NCBI RefSeq assembly: GCF_024171605.1
Contig: NZ_JALKAA010000008.1
Coordinates: forward strand, 89,719 to 153,718
DNA from: Pontibacter sp. HSC-36F09
GTDB lineage: Bacteria > Bacteroidota > Bacteroidia > Cytophagales > Hymenobacteraceae
Reading direction: 5' to 3'
Length of the DNA stretch: 64,000 nucleotides
Every line of letters begins with the position of its first letter. The first letter of the stretch is position 1. Shown piece after piece: positions 26,408 to 35,847 of the stretch. Under the pieces are notes generated by a model that searched no databases, was not told the origin of the DNA, and saw only the letters and a list, made by a program, of their open reading frames with translations. Made by a program: the position numbers and the translations under genes.

Positions 26408-29400
26408 TTAGAAATTTAATTTAACGTTGAAGCCATAAGTTCTAACAGCTGGGTAAGCACCAGACTGATATCCTCTACCAGCGTTACCTGAGCTCAGACC
26501 TTCTTCAGGGTCAGAGTACTCCATGTTCTTGTGGATGATCCACAGGTTACGACCGATCAACTGCAGATCAACGCCTTTTACGAAGCCCAGGTTCCCAATA
26601 ACTGACTCAGGCAAAGCATAAGAAAGAGCAACTTCTCTCAGCTTCACGAAGCTACCATCGAACACATACATGGCGCGCGGAGCACCATTGTAGTTATCAG
26701 CTGCGTAACCGTAAGGAGTCATACCGTCACCATCTTGGTTCTCAGCATAGATGTCGTTTGGAGTACCATCTTCCTTAACACCTGGCAGCTTTACACCACC
26801 ACCTTCTGCAGCTGGGTCACGAGTAGGATTACCCTTATCGTTCAAGCCAGCAGTGTGGGCATACAAACCGGTTGCTTCGCCATACCACTGGTCAAGAGAG
26901 AATACATCTCCACCCTTGCGAACATCGATCAGGAAGCCCAATGACACACCTTTGTACGTTAAGGTGTTGTTGAAACCGCCAGTCCAGTCTGGGTTTGGAT
27001 TACCAATGATAAGGTCAGATCTTTCTGACAACAGGTAGTATCCGTTCTCTCCAACTGTTTTCTGACCATTCGTGTAAACGAAGTCGTTACCACGAATTAC
27101 ACCGTAAGGCTGGCCAATGGCAGCGTTCAGAGAAACACCACCCTGGAAAGAAGCAAGTGTCAGGTTCTCCACATCTTCGTACAGGCTGATAACTTTGTTT
27201 CTGTTGCGAGCGAAGTTGAAGTTCATGGTCCAGGTAAGGTCACCTGTCTGAACTGGCGTTACAAAAGCAGCAATCTCAAAACCTTTGTTTTCTACTTCAC
27301 CAGCGTTAACGTAACGGTTTGTATAACCTGACGCAGCAGTCTGACTAACAGGCATGATCTGGTCAATCTGGTTTTCCTTGTACACAGTGAAGTCGAATCC
27401 GAACAGGTTGTTGAAGAACTCAGCTTCTATACCTGCTTCCATACTCTTCTTTCTTTCTGGCTTCAGGTTAGGGTTGTTCTTCGTGCTTGGAAGCGAGAAG
27501 ATCGGAGTTGAGCCAAAACCGGTTGGCTTAAAATACACATCATAGATACTCAACGGAGGAGCGTCGTTACCTACTTCTGCGTAGTTAATTCTCGCCTTAC
27601 CATGTGATAACCACGATGTTTCCATAAGGTTAGAGAATATTACGTTCACACCAGCAGCTGGGTAGAAGTAAGCGTTATCGCCTTTTGGAAGTGTAGTAGA
27701 CCTATCCTGACGAGCAGAAAGCTCCATGTAGTAGGTGTCTCTAAAGCCAAAGTTTACGTTGGCGAAAATACCGTCTACACCTCTGCGCCAGTAAGTTTCA
27801 GACGGAGGATTTACCGGGCTTGCTGAGTTGGAGATAGAGTACAGCTTCGGAACAACCAGACCACCGTTTGTTGCTGTAAAGATAGATTCAGCACGGTCTC
27901 TGCGAAGGTTAGTACCTAACAAACCTGTAAAGCTCAACTCTTCAGAGATATCTTTGTTGAAGTTCAACATGAAGTCGAAGTTCGTCTCGTTGAAGTCTCT
28001 GTTATACCTGGAGTAGCTACTCAGGCCAGCACTACCAACTGCATCGCGCTCTTCCTGCATGTCACTGGTAGTGTTGAAAGCGGCTCTACCCATGGCGCTC
28101 ATCCAATCAGTGATTTTGTAATTAACAGTTGCATAACCGTAGATGTTATCTCTGCTGTCATTCGCGTAGTTTTCGTACTGCGTCCAGTATGGGTTGTCAG
28201 AGTAAATAGGACCTGTGTTAGAGCTGTTCCAGTTCCAGGTAATGTTCTGGCGGTTTCTGAAGTAAGCGTCTTTCTGCTCTTTCAGATCCACGTTGGTTTG
28301 CCACCACTGGCGGAACTGCTGGTTAGGGTTAGTACCGCTATAACCAGTACCATATCTACCCATACCTACTGTACGCGTGTAGTTACCTGAAGCAGACACT
28401 GTCAGTCTTTCAGTAGCCTCGTAAGAAGCATTGAAGTTAAACATGTCTTTGTCTATTGTGGAGTTTGGCAAGTTACCTTTGATATCGTTACGGGTGTAAC
28501 CAAGGTTGAAGGTTGTCTTGTCGCTACCACCACTCAGTACCACGCTCTGGTTAGAGTTAAGGCCTGTTTCATAGAAAGCAGTAGGATCGTTTGCAGCAGC
28601 TACCCAAGGTCTTGTTTTGCCAAAGTTTGGATGAAGCGGATCGATTGCATCCCACTGGTAAACCTGCAGGTTCGGATCGAATCTAGGACCGTACGAAGCG
28701 TCATCCTGGTATCTTACCACCGGTGCTACACCGCTGCCTAAATCTTTAGGAGCACGGAAGCCCTGGAAGTAACCACCACCATACTCTTTCTGGTATTTAA
28801 CATAAGTGCTCTTATCGATGTTGCTCCAGGTAACACCGCTGTTCACAGCTATGTTAAGGCTATTTTTAGCACCTTTTTTGGTCGTGATCATGATCACGCC
28901 ATTGGCTGCACGCGAACCGTAGAGTGCTGTTGCGGCTGCACCTTTCAGCACGTTCACAGACTCAATGTTATCAGGGTTCAAGTCGGCTGCAGCGTTACCA
29001 AAGTCAGCACCGCCACCACCAGTAGCCTGGCTAGAACCGTTGTTGTTGGCATTACTTACCGGCACACCGTCAATAACGAAAAGCGCTTGGTTGTTACCTG
29101 TAAGGGAAGAATAACCACGAATGATCACGTTAGTAGAGCCACCCATAGTGTTGTTGGTTCTGATGTCCAGACCAGCCACTTTACCTGAGAGGGAGTTTAC
29201 TACGTTTTCATTTCTGGCACGGGTGATCTGGTCTCCGCTAACTTCCTGAGCTGAATAGGCCAGCTCGTTTCTGTTACGCTCGATACCGAGAGCGGTCACC
29301 ACAACCTCACCCAACTGGCGGGTATCGGTTCCCATAGACACGTTTATGGTCGATTGGTTTCCGATTGGCCGTTCAACTGTCTGATAGCCGATGAAGCGAA

Positions 29401-29620
29401 ATACAAGGGTGTTGCTGCCTTCCGGCACATTCACAGTAAAGGTACCGTCCGCCCCTGAGGCAGTACCCACTGATGTGCCTTTCACCAGGACTGTAACCCC
29501 TGGCAGCGGCTGATTGGTAGTAGCGTCTGTCACCGTACCGGTGATCGCCCTGACTTGAGCCATGGCCTCATGAATAAAGGCCGACACAAGCAGCAGGCAT
29601 AGCATTAGAATTTTTTTCAT
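26408..29620 (-). CDS. SusC/RagA-family TonB-linked outer-membrane protein (pair 1)
   Basis: 1070 residues. Signal peptide to about residue 21 (HEAMA before QVRAI), CarboxypepD_reg-like domain (ITGTVTDATTNQPLPGVTV, about 24-105), the SusC-type LGEVVVTALGIER motif, plug domain with NVIIRGYSSLTGNNQALFVIDGVP and VLKGAAATALYGSRAANGVI, then a large barrel ending FNVKLNF. It forms the transport channel that pairs with the SusD lipoprotein in the next gene. Ligand unknown. Only two AGGTATA-type motifs fall within this 3.2-kb gene, far fewer than in the neighbouring housekeeping genes. Confidence 0.95.
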   Translation of the reverse strand: MKKILMLCLLLVSAFIHEAMAQVRAITGTVTDATTNQPLPGVTVLVKGTSVGTASGADGTFTVNVPEGSNTLVFRFIGYQTVERPIGNQSTINVSMGTDTRQLGEVVVTALGIERNRNELAYSAQEVSGDQITRARNENVVNSLSGKVAGLDIRTNNTMGGSTNVIIRGYSSLTGNNQALFVIDGVPVSNANNNGSSQATGGGGADFGNAAADLNPDNIESVNVLKGAAATALYGSRAANGVIMITTKKGAKNSLNIAVNSGVTWSNIDKSTYVKYQKEYGGGYFQGFRAPKDLGSGVAPVVRYQDDASYGPRFDPNLQVYQWDAIDPLHPNFGKTRPWVAAANDPTAFYETGLNSNQSVVLSGGSDKTTFNLGYTRNDIKGNLPNSTIDKDMFNFNASYEATERLTVSASGNYTRTVGMGRYGTGYSGTNPNQQFRQWWQTNVDLKEQKDAYFRNRQNITWNWNSSNTGPIYSDNPYWTQYENYANDSRDNIYGYATVNYKITDWMSAMGRAAFNTTSDMQEERDAVGSAGLSSYSRYNRDFNETNFDFMLNFNKDISEELSFTGLLGTNLRRDRAESIFTATNGGLVVPKLYSISNSASPVNPPSETYWRRGVDGIFANVNFGFRDTYYMELSARQDRSTTLPKGDNAYFYPAAGVNVIFSNLMETSWLSHGKARINYAEVGNDAPPLSIYDVYFKPTGFGSTPIFSLPSTKNNPNLKPERKKSMEAGIEAEFFNNLFGFDFTVYKENQIDQIMPVSQTAASGYTNRYVNAGEVENKGFEIAAFVTPVQTGDLTWTMNFNFARNRNKVISLYEDVENLTLASFQGGVSLNAAIGQPYGVIRGNDFVYTNGQKTVGENGYYLLSERSDLIIGNPNPDWTGGFNNTLTYKGVSLGFLIDVRKGGDVFSLDQWYGEATGLYAHTAGLNDKGNPTRDPAAEGGGVKLPGVKEDGTPNDIYAENQDGDGMTPYGYAADNYNGAPRAMYVFDGSFVKLREVALSYALPESVIGNLGFVKGVDLQLIGRNLWIIHKNMEYSDPEEGLSSGNAGRGYQSGAYPAVRTYGFNVKLNF

Positions 29621-30580
29621 TGCGCTGTTTGTTTAGGTAAGAATTAAATCAAAATAGTTAAGGTGTTATTTTATCACTTCGCTGGATAGCAGCGTCAGTT
29701 TGTTTGTTTTAAGTTAAATACTGAGCTAATGCTCGCTTTATTTGTTAATCACCTCCTTCATCTATGCTTCCCTTCACTTCCGAGATTGAATACTTTACAA
29801 TAATGCCGACAAAAGCTTCTGATACAGGTTTATGTGCTTACTTATCTAAATTGCCGGAACCAACATATTCACGGGACAGAAGCACGACCCTAAACAGATA
29901 ATTATCTTCAACAAAACTTGTATCAGATACCGAGAAAATTAAATTATATCAAATTATTTATCAAAATAAGGATATAGCTGTAGTTAGGACAGACAGTCTA
30001 AGCCTGCAAACTACAGTCAGATAGCCTTAAAATCAGGCTATGTAAATCGATAAATACTTAGGAGGCCGCTAGCTTTGCTGAAATGGGTAAGCGGCAATGG
30101 GGCAAAGATAACTCTGAGAATAGTAGAGGTCTTTTCATTGTTTTAAATTGTTTAAGGTGAGAGATGCTCAATTTTAAAGAATGTTTTCGGTTTTCACAAA
30201 TATTTAATGCGTTTTTTGACCTCAAAAGCAAATCTTAAGAATTTTCACAGCGACTCATAGGTAGTTAATGTAAGCAGAATCCGAGCAAAGCAATAAAAAC
30301 TCCTCCTTATACGGACTTGTATAGGAAAGGATAAATTTATTCAATACGATAACAAAAAAGTTAAATTTTTAAAACATAACGTGAACAAAATCAAGATTTT
30401 AGTCTCCCTTAGTGTCAGGTATAGCAACTTGATGAAACTGATCTATTTCTCGGTTTTTTAGTTGGCAGGCAATAAAACAGGGCTGTCTATGGATCGCAGC
30501 TAGCTTTCACTTTAAGGCTCCCGGGTATTTAATTACAATTCAACAGCTCATGATTTGAGACTTATCTGGTAGTAAAAGAA
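29621..30580. other. AT-rich upstream region of SusC/SusD pair 1
   Basis: About 960 bases with no supported gene, lying between the start of the first SusC gene and the terminator of the second pair. It is strongly AT-rich, especially 30120-30380. A CAAAGATA at 30103 (TATCTTTG on the minus strand) fits a -7 box but has no CAAA at the right distance and would give a leader near 480 bases, so I do not call it. An 11-base ATCACCTCCTT at 29748 is noted and rejected as a ribosome-binding site. Regulatory sites for nutrient induction most likely lie here. Confidence 0.55.
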
Positions 30581-30606
30581 AAATGCCCCCGAACCCGGGG
30601 GCATTT
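30581..30606 (-). terminator. Terminator of the second SusC/SusD operon
   Basis: An 11-bp stem (AAATGCCCCCG with CGGGGGCATTT), loop AACC, followed on the minus strand by TTCTTTTA. T-runs occur on both sides, so it may act in both directions. It is 48 bases after the second SusD stop. Confidence 0.92.
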
Positions 30607-30653
30607 TTCAATAGGTAAACTACTACTATATTAATCAGTCATGCTTTCGTCAA

Positions 30654-32075
30654 TCAATTCACATCCCAGAACAGCTTGGTAGAGCTTTCGTCTCCTCCTA
30701 TGGCCGATGCCGCTGCTTCGCGGTTGTTCGGGTTCAGCGTCTGCTCATTGACAGGGTAGATCAATCTGGTTGGCACGATCAATCCTTCTACCGGCGGTGT
30801 CAGGGTTGGTGCATCCAATCTTCTCCAGGTCAACCAAGCCTCATAACCGCGGTTAAAGAAAGCAATCCATGCCTGTTTACCTATCTTCTGCTTCCAGTCA
30901 CCAGGCGCTGTGGCGTAGTTAACTCCAGGTTGGGCCAGATAAGCAGTTGCCTCGGCTTCTGTTCCTCCCCAGTACAGAATGGATGCCCTGATAGCTGCAT
31001 TGTAATGTTCGGCGGCAGACCCGGCAATAAATCCCCTTTCTACAGCTTCAGCCAACAGAAACTCTACCTCGGCATAATCCAGCAGTACACCCGGAAAATC
31101 AAGGGCCGCTACTTTCTCACTTACGGTAGAGTTTTCTTCATAATTGTTCGCAAAGCCAACTCTGCCACCAATAAATTGTCCATTAACATCTGTAAAGTAC
31201 TGCGGTCTCCTGGGGTCATTCAGCGAATTCATCACATCAACCAATGTACTGGCTGCTATAAAGTCTTCTCTTGCTGAAAGCGGACCTGTCACGTTATCAG
31301 AAATCGGGTTGTTGTTCGGAGTTGCAGCCGTGTAGGGGAATAAGGCATTGTCTGCATTGCTTGTGAACACATTGGGCGCAGCTTCTGCTACAAGCGTTCC
31401 GGCTTTGGCGGGGTCAACATCGGCTATCACCATGGCTAACCGCAGCTTCAGAGAATTACCGAACTTCACCCACTGCGTCATGTCCCCATTGTAAAGCACA
31501 TCCCCTTCTTCAAACCCAGATTCTTCAATGTTGATTAGACCAAGTGCCATATCAAGGCGCTCCAGGATATCGTTGTAAATCGCCTGGTCGTCGTCGTATA
31601 CCGGCTGCGTATTGGTCGGATCAAGCGCCTCTGTGTAAGGTATATCACCAAAAGTGGTCACCAGAATAGACCAAGCGTATACCTCCATGATCTCAATCTG
31701 AGCCAGCTGGTTGTTTTTAAGTACCGGATCAATCGTCTCATTGGCATTTAATAGCCTTTTGGCTTCTTTCAAGTCGGCCAGCACGTCCCGGTATAGCGCA
31801 TTCCAAAAGTTTTGAGGAATCAAGCGGCCAGTCATGTTGTACCTGGGCTCCTCTACATATTGCGTTGTAGCCCAGTGCTGCACATACAACCTGATGTTGT
31901 TTGTGTTCACGTTCGGCGTGGTCAACACATCCGTCAGGCCCAACAGAGCATTGGTGAACAGCGTGGCGGGCGGGACATCGGTTGCCCGCTTCGTGTCAAT
32001 ATTATATTCATCCAGGTCGTCTACGCACGCTGCCATAAACACCAGCGAGAATAAGCATATGATTAATTTTTTCAT
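30654..32075 (-). CDS. SusD/RagB-family surface lipoprotein (pair 2)
   Basis: 473 residues; lipoprotein signal ending FMAAC (Cys17). It is closely related to the SusD protein at 24966: the signal peptides differ at one residue and long stretches match (LTTPNVNTNN, EPRYNMT, RLIPQN, LYRDVL, AQIEIMEVY, LLDYAEVEFLLAEAVERG, LTWRRLDAPTL). Differences cluster in the middle third, the side that binds ligand in SusD structures, so the two copies may bind related but different substrates. It starts 11 bases after its SusC partner, the same spacing as in pair 1. Confidence 0.94.
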   Translation of the reverse strand: MKKLIICLFSLVFMAACVDDLDEYNIDTKRATDVPPATLFTNALLGLTDVLTTPNVNTNNIRLYVQHWATTQYVEEPRYNMTGRLIPQNFWNALYRDVLADLKEAKRLLNANETIDPVLKNNQLAQIEIMEVYAWSILVTTFGDIPYTEALDPTNTQPVYDDDQAIYNDILERLDMALGLINIEESGFEEGDVLYNGDMTQWVKFGNSLKLRLAMVIADVDPAKAGTLVAEAAPNVFTSNADNALFPYTAATPNNNPISDNVTGPLSAREDFIAASTLVDVMNSLNDPRRPQYFTDVNGQFIGGRVGFANNYEENSTVSEKVAALDFPGVLLDYAEVEFLLAEAVERGFIAGSAAEHYNAAIRASILYWGGTEAEATAYLAQPGVNYATAPGDWKQKIGKQAWIAFFNRGYEAWLTWRRLDAPTLTPPVEGLIVPTRLIYPVNEQTLNPNNREAAASAIGGDESSTKLFWDVN

Positions 32076-32086
32076 CTCTCGTTAGT

Positions 32087-35000
32087 TTAGAAATTAAATC
32101 TGACGTTAAATCCGTAGTTTCTGAAGGCAGGGTATGCGCCAGACTGATACCCTCTGGATGCGTTGCCCGAACTCAAGCCTTCTTCCGGATCGGAGTAATC
32201 CATGTTCTTGTGGATAATCCACAGATTTCGGCCAATCAATTGTATATCGACCCCTTTGATAAAGCCAAGGTTTTCCATTAAGGTCTGTGGCAGGGCATAG
32301 GAAAGGGCAACTTCTCTCAGCTTCACGAAGCTGCCGTCGAACACGTACATGGCCCTCGGGGCCTCTATACCACCGGCAGCATATCCAAAGGGAGTCGCTC
32401 CATTACCGTCCGTATTCTCTGCATAGACGTCGTTCGGGGTTCCGTCCTCTTTCACGCCGGGCAGCAGTACACCACCGCCTTCAGCTACCGGAAGACGAGA
32501 AGGATTTCCCTTGTCGTTCAACCCGGCAGAATTCGGATACAGGCCCGTTGCCTCGCCATACCACTGGTCGAGCGAGAATATATCACCGCCATGGCGCACA
32601 TCTACCAGGAAGCCGAGCGACACACCTTTAAAGGTCAGCGTGTTGTTAACCCCACCGGTCCAGTCCGGGTTCGGATCACCGATAATGTCAGACGCGTTGC
32701 CAGAGTTTATGTAGTAGCCATCGGAGTTCACGGTCTTTTGCCCATTTGTGTAGACAAAGTCAGTGCCTCTGATCACACCAAATGGTTGCCCAACGGCAGC
32801 GTTAAGTGACACACCGCCCTGGAAAGTGGCCAGCGGTATGTTCTGAACATCCTGGTACAGGCTCTTGACCTCACTTCGGTTTCGGGCGAAGTTGATGTTG
32901 ATGTTCCATGAGAAATCACCTGTCTGAACTGGCGTTGCAAAAGCAGCCACCTCAAATCCTTTGTTTTCCACCTCACCGGCATTCACCCACTGTGCTGTGT
33001 AGCCTGTGGCGCCAGTAGTAGACACGTTGATGATTTGATCTACTGTGCTGGAACGATAGTAGGTGAAGTCAAATCCAAACAGGCTATTGAAGAAGTCTGC
33101 CTCAATACCAGCCTCAAAGCTTTTGGTTCTCTCAGGCTTCAGGTCCTCATTGTTTTTGGTATTCGGAATCGAGAAGAGAGGAATGGAGCCTAATCCTGTT
33201 GGCTGTGTGTACACATCGAATATACTGAATGCCGGAGCACTGTTGCCTACCTCAGCATAGTTTACCCGAAGCTTACCCCCTGACAGAAATGGTAGCTGGA
33301 GGAGGTTGGAGAATACCACGTTTCCAGCTATAGAAGGATAGAAGTAGGAGTTGTCTCCTTCTGGCAATGTTGTGGATTTATCCCGACGGGCAGAAAGCTC
33401 GAGGAAGTAGGTTTCTCTGAAGCCAATGTTTGCATTCGCAAAAATGCCGTCAACACCTATACGCTCAAAGTTTTCAATAGGCGCCGTGATGGGGTTTACT
33501 GAGTTTGACAGCGTGTATAACCTTGGCACGACAAGACCACCGTTGGTAGTCGCTCTAATATCTCTGAGCCGGTTTCTGCGCAGGTTGGTTCCAATTAAAC
33601 CATTCAGGCTAATATCTTCTGTAAGATCTCTGTTGAAGTTTAAGAAGAGGTCATAGTTGGTTTCATTGAATTCCCTGTCATATCGCTCAAACTCACTCAC
33701 ATCGGCACTTCCTACGGCTACACGCTCTTCCTGCATATCTGTGGTTGTGTTATAAGTGACTCTGCCCATTAAGTTTAACCAGTCTGTAAACTTGTAGGTA
33801 GCAGTTACATAACCATAGAAGTTGTCTCTGGCGTCGTTAGAGTAGTTCTCGAATCTGGTCCAGTAGGGGTTATCAGAGTAGATAGGACCTGTGTTTGCCG
33901 CATTCCAGTTCCAGGTAATGTTCTGGCGGTTTCTGAAATAAGCCTCCTCCTGCTCTTCAATATCTACGTTGGTCTGCCACCATTGCCTGAACTGCTGGTT
34001 AGGGTTACGGCCCTGGTAGCCTGTGCCATACCTACCTACACCCACTGTGCGCGAGTAATTGGCAGAAGCACTAACCGATATCTTTTCAGTTGCCTCAAAA
34101 GAACCCGTAAAGTTAAACAGGTCTTTATCGAGCGTTGCATTGGGCAGGTTTCCTTTTATATCGTTTCGGGTATAACCTACATTGAAGGTAGTCTTATCGC
34201 CGCCGCCACTGATCATGATACTCTGGTTAGAGTTAACACCGGTCTCATAAAAATCACGGGGGTCGTTTTCAGCAGCTAACCAAGGCCTTGTCTGTCCAAA
34301 GTTCGGGTGAAGCGGATCAATAGCGTCCCATTGGTATACCTGTAGGTTCGGATCGAATCTTGGACCATAAGAAGCATCATCCTGAAAACGAACTACCGGC
34401 GCAACCCCACTGCCTAAGTCAGATGATGTACGGAACCCCTGGAAGTAGCCCGCCCCATACTCTTTCTGGTAGTCAACATAAGTGCTCCTGTCCATTGTGC
34501 TCCAGGTAACACCACTGTTAACTGTAATATTCAGGCTATTTTTTGCGCCTTTTTTGGTCGTGATCATGATAACGCCGTTGGCCGCGCGCGAACCATACAG
34601 CGCTGTTGCTGCTGCCCCCTTCAGTACGTTCACAGACTCAATGTTATCAGGGTTCAAGTCTGCAGCAGCGTTACCAAAGTCAGTACCCGTCCTGCCAGAC
34701 TGCTGGTCAGCGGTATTGGTATTGGCATTACTTACCGGTACACCGTCAATAACGAACAGTGCCTGGTTATTGCCAGTAATGGATTTGTTACCGCGAATAA
34801 TCACGTTAGTAGAGCCACCCATAGTATTGTTGGAACGAATATCAAGACCGGCCACTTTACCTGAGAGGGAGTTCACAAAGTCGGCAGGTCTTGTACGTGT
34901 TATCTGTTCACCACTCACCTGCTGGGCAGAATAAGCCAGCTCATTCTTGTTTCGTTCGATACCCAAAGCTGTTACCACTACCTCGCCCAGTTGTTCTGCG

Positions 35001-35296
35001 GCCAGAGGGAGTGCTACATTAATAGAAGTAGCGTCTCCAATGGGACGCTCAGTAGTACGATAACCGATAAACCGGAATTCTAAGGTAGTGCCGCCGTCTG
35101 GGACCGTTATAGAGTAGTTTCCATCGGCACCTGTGGCGGTACCAACGGTTGTTCCCTTCACCAGTACTGCTACCCCTGGTAAAGGCTGATTTGTGGAAGC
35201 GTCCGTTACATTGCCGGTAATGACCCTTCCCTGGGCCAGCACCTGTAGCTGCAATGCAAAGATCAGTAAGAAGCTTATTGCTAGAAGTTTTTTCAT
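32087..35296 (-). CDS. SusC/RagA-family TonB-linked outer-membrane protein (pair 2)
   Basis: 1069 residues, one residue shorter than the copy at 26408 and clearly its paralogue in order and sequence: signal peptide (QLQVLA before QGRVITG), carboxypeptidase-like domain, LGEVVVTALGIER motif, plug with NVIIRGNKSITGNNQALFVIDGVP, and barrel ending FNVRFNF. The barrel has scattered substitutions and small indels. Only one AGGTATA-type motif falls inside the gene. Together with its SusD it forms a duplicated nutrient uptake unit; the whole duplicated length is about 4.6 kb per copy. Ligand unknown. Confidence 0.95.
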   Translation of the reverse strand: MKKLLAISFLLIFALQLQVLAQGRVITGNVTDASTNQPLPGVAVLVKGTTVGTATGADGNYSITVPDGGTTLEFRFIGYRTTERPIGDATSINVALPLAAEQLGEVVVTALGIERNKNELAYSAQQVSGEQITRTRPADFVNSLSGKVAGLDIRSNNTMGGSTNVIIRGNKSITGNNQALFVIDGVPVSNANTNTADQQSGRTGTDFGNAAADLNPDNIESVNVLKGAAATALYGSRAANGVIMITTKKGAKNSLNITVNSGVTWSTMDRSTYVDYQKEYGAGYFQGFRTSSDLGSGVAPVVRFQDDASYGPRFDPNLQVYQWDAIDPLHPNFGQTRPWLAAENDPRDFYETGVNSNQSIMISGGGDKTTFNVGYTRNDIKGNLPNATLDKDLFNFTGSFEATEKISVSASANYSRTVGVGRYGTGYQGRNPNQQFRQWWQTNVDIEEQEEAYFRNRQNITWNWNAANTGPIYSDNPYWTRFENYSNDARDNFYGYVTATYKFTDWLNLMGRVTYNTTTDMQEERVAVGSADVSEFERYDREFNETNYDLFLNFNRDLTEDISLNGLIGTNLRRNRLRDIRATTNGGLVVPRLYTLSNSVNPITAPIENFERIGVDGIFANANIGFRETYFLELSARRDKSTTLPEGDNSYFYPSIAGNVVFSNLLQLPFLSGGKLRVNYAEVGNSAPAFSIFDVYTQPTGLGSIPLFSIPNTKNNEDLKPERTKSFEAGIEADFFNSLFGFDFTYYRSSTVDQIINVSTTGATGYTAQWVNAGEVENKGFEVAAFATPVQTGDFSWNININFARNRSEVKSLYQDVQNIPLATFQGGVSLNAAVGQPFGVIRGTDFVYTNGQKTVNSDGYYINSGNASDIIGDPNPDWTGGVNNTLTFKGVSLGFLVDVRHGGDIFSLDQWYGEATGLYPNSAGLNDKGNPSRLPVAEGGGVLLPGVKEDGTPNDVYAENTDGNGATPFGYAAGGIEAPRAMYVFDGSFVKLREVALSYALPQTLMENLGFIKGVDIQLIGRNLWIIHKNMDYSDPEEGLSSGNASRGYQSGAYPAFRNYGFNVRFNF

Positions 35297-35796
35297 CGCT
35301 TTCTGGATTTAGTAAAAATCAGAGTATGGCTGGCTTATAGAATTATAGCCAATTATCCAGCGCCAGGATAGCGTCTGTTCAGAAGAAGGTAGATGTTGGT
35401 TCCCGGTGCCGCTAGGCAGCCGTTCAGTTGTAGGCGTAATATACCGGTGCCAGAGTGGCATCCGTAAAGTGGAGATATTTTAATGATTGCAGCTAATCAG
35501 ACCCTTTCAACATAGCTTGCCAGGAACCCACCACATTCGGTCACTGCATTTATTCCTGCGCCATATGTTATACCTATCGTGCAGAATATTTGTTATGACA
35601 ATTTTAATTTAATTCTAATATTTTTAGTCACAAAGCAAATATTAAAAGTCAAATAATACAAAACCAAGTGTAACTAACTTCCTTTTATGATTTTCTGAAG
35701 TTTGCTCATTCTCTACCAAAATAGCAGTATCTGATGCGATACTCCCCAAACAACCAGGCGAAGTGAATAAGAGCGCTGCTTCAGACATAAAAACAA
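35297..35796. other. Upstream region of SusC/SusD pair 2
   Basis: 500 bases without a supported gene, AT-rich in 35590-35680. The segment close to the SusC start (CCAGCGCCAGGATAGCGTCTG, near 35357) resembles the corresponding segment of pair 1 (CGCTGGATAGCAGCGTCAG, near 29680), so part of the upstream region may have been duplicated with the genes. A promoter must lie here, but no exact consensus pair was found. Confidence 0.5.
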
Positions 35797-35825
35797 AAAG
35801 CCCGCTCCTTTCGGCAGCGGGCTTT
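35797..35825 (-). terminator. Terminator of feoAB
   Basis: AAAGCCCGCT (35797-35806) pairs with AGCGGGCTTT (35816-35825) over a 9-base loop; on the minus strand the stem is followed by TTGTTTTTATG. It is 22 bases after the feoB stop. Confidence 0.88.
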
Positions 35826-35847
35826 CCGGTTATCTTTAAGTCTTGGC

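Noticed and set aside
29748..29758. ATCACCTCCTT, identical to the 3' tail of 16S rRNA; its complement is a perfect Shine-Dalgarno sequence
   Set aside because: No start codon at usable distance with a real reading frame on the minus strand, and it lies over 120 bases from the SusC start; probably chance.
30103..30110. CAAAGATA as a -7 promoter box for the first SusC gene
   Set aside because: No -33 TTTG at the right spacing and the leader would be nearly 500 bases; one octamer match in an AT-rich region is expected by chance.
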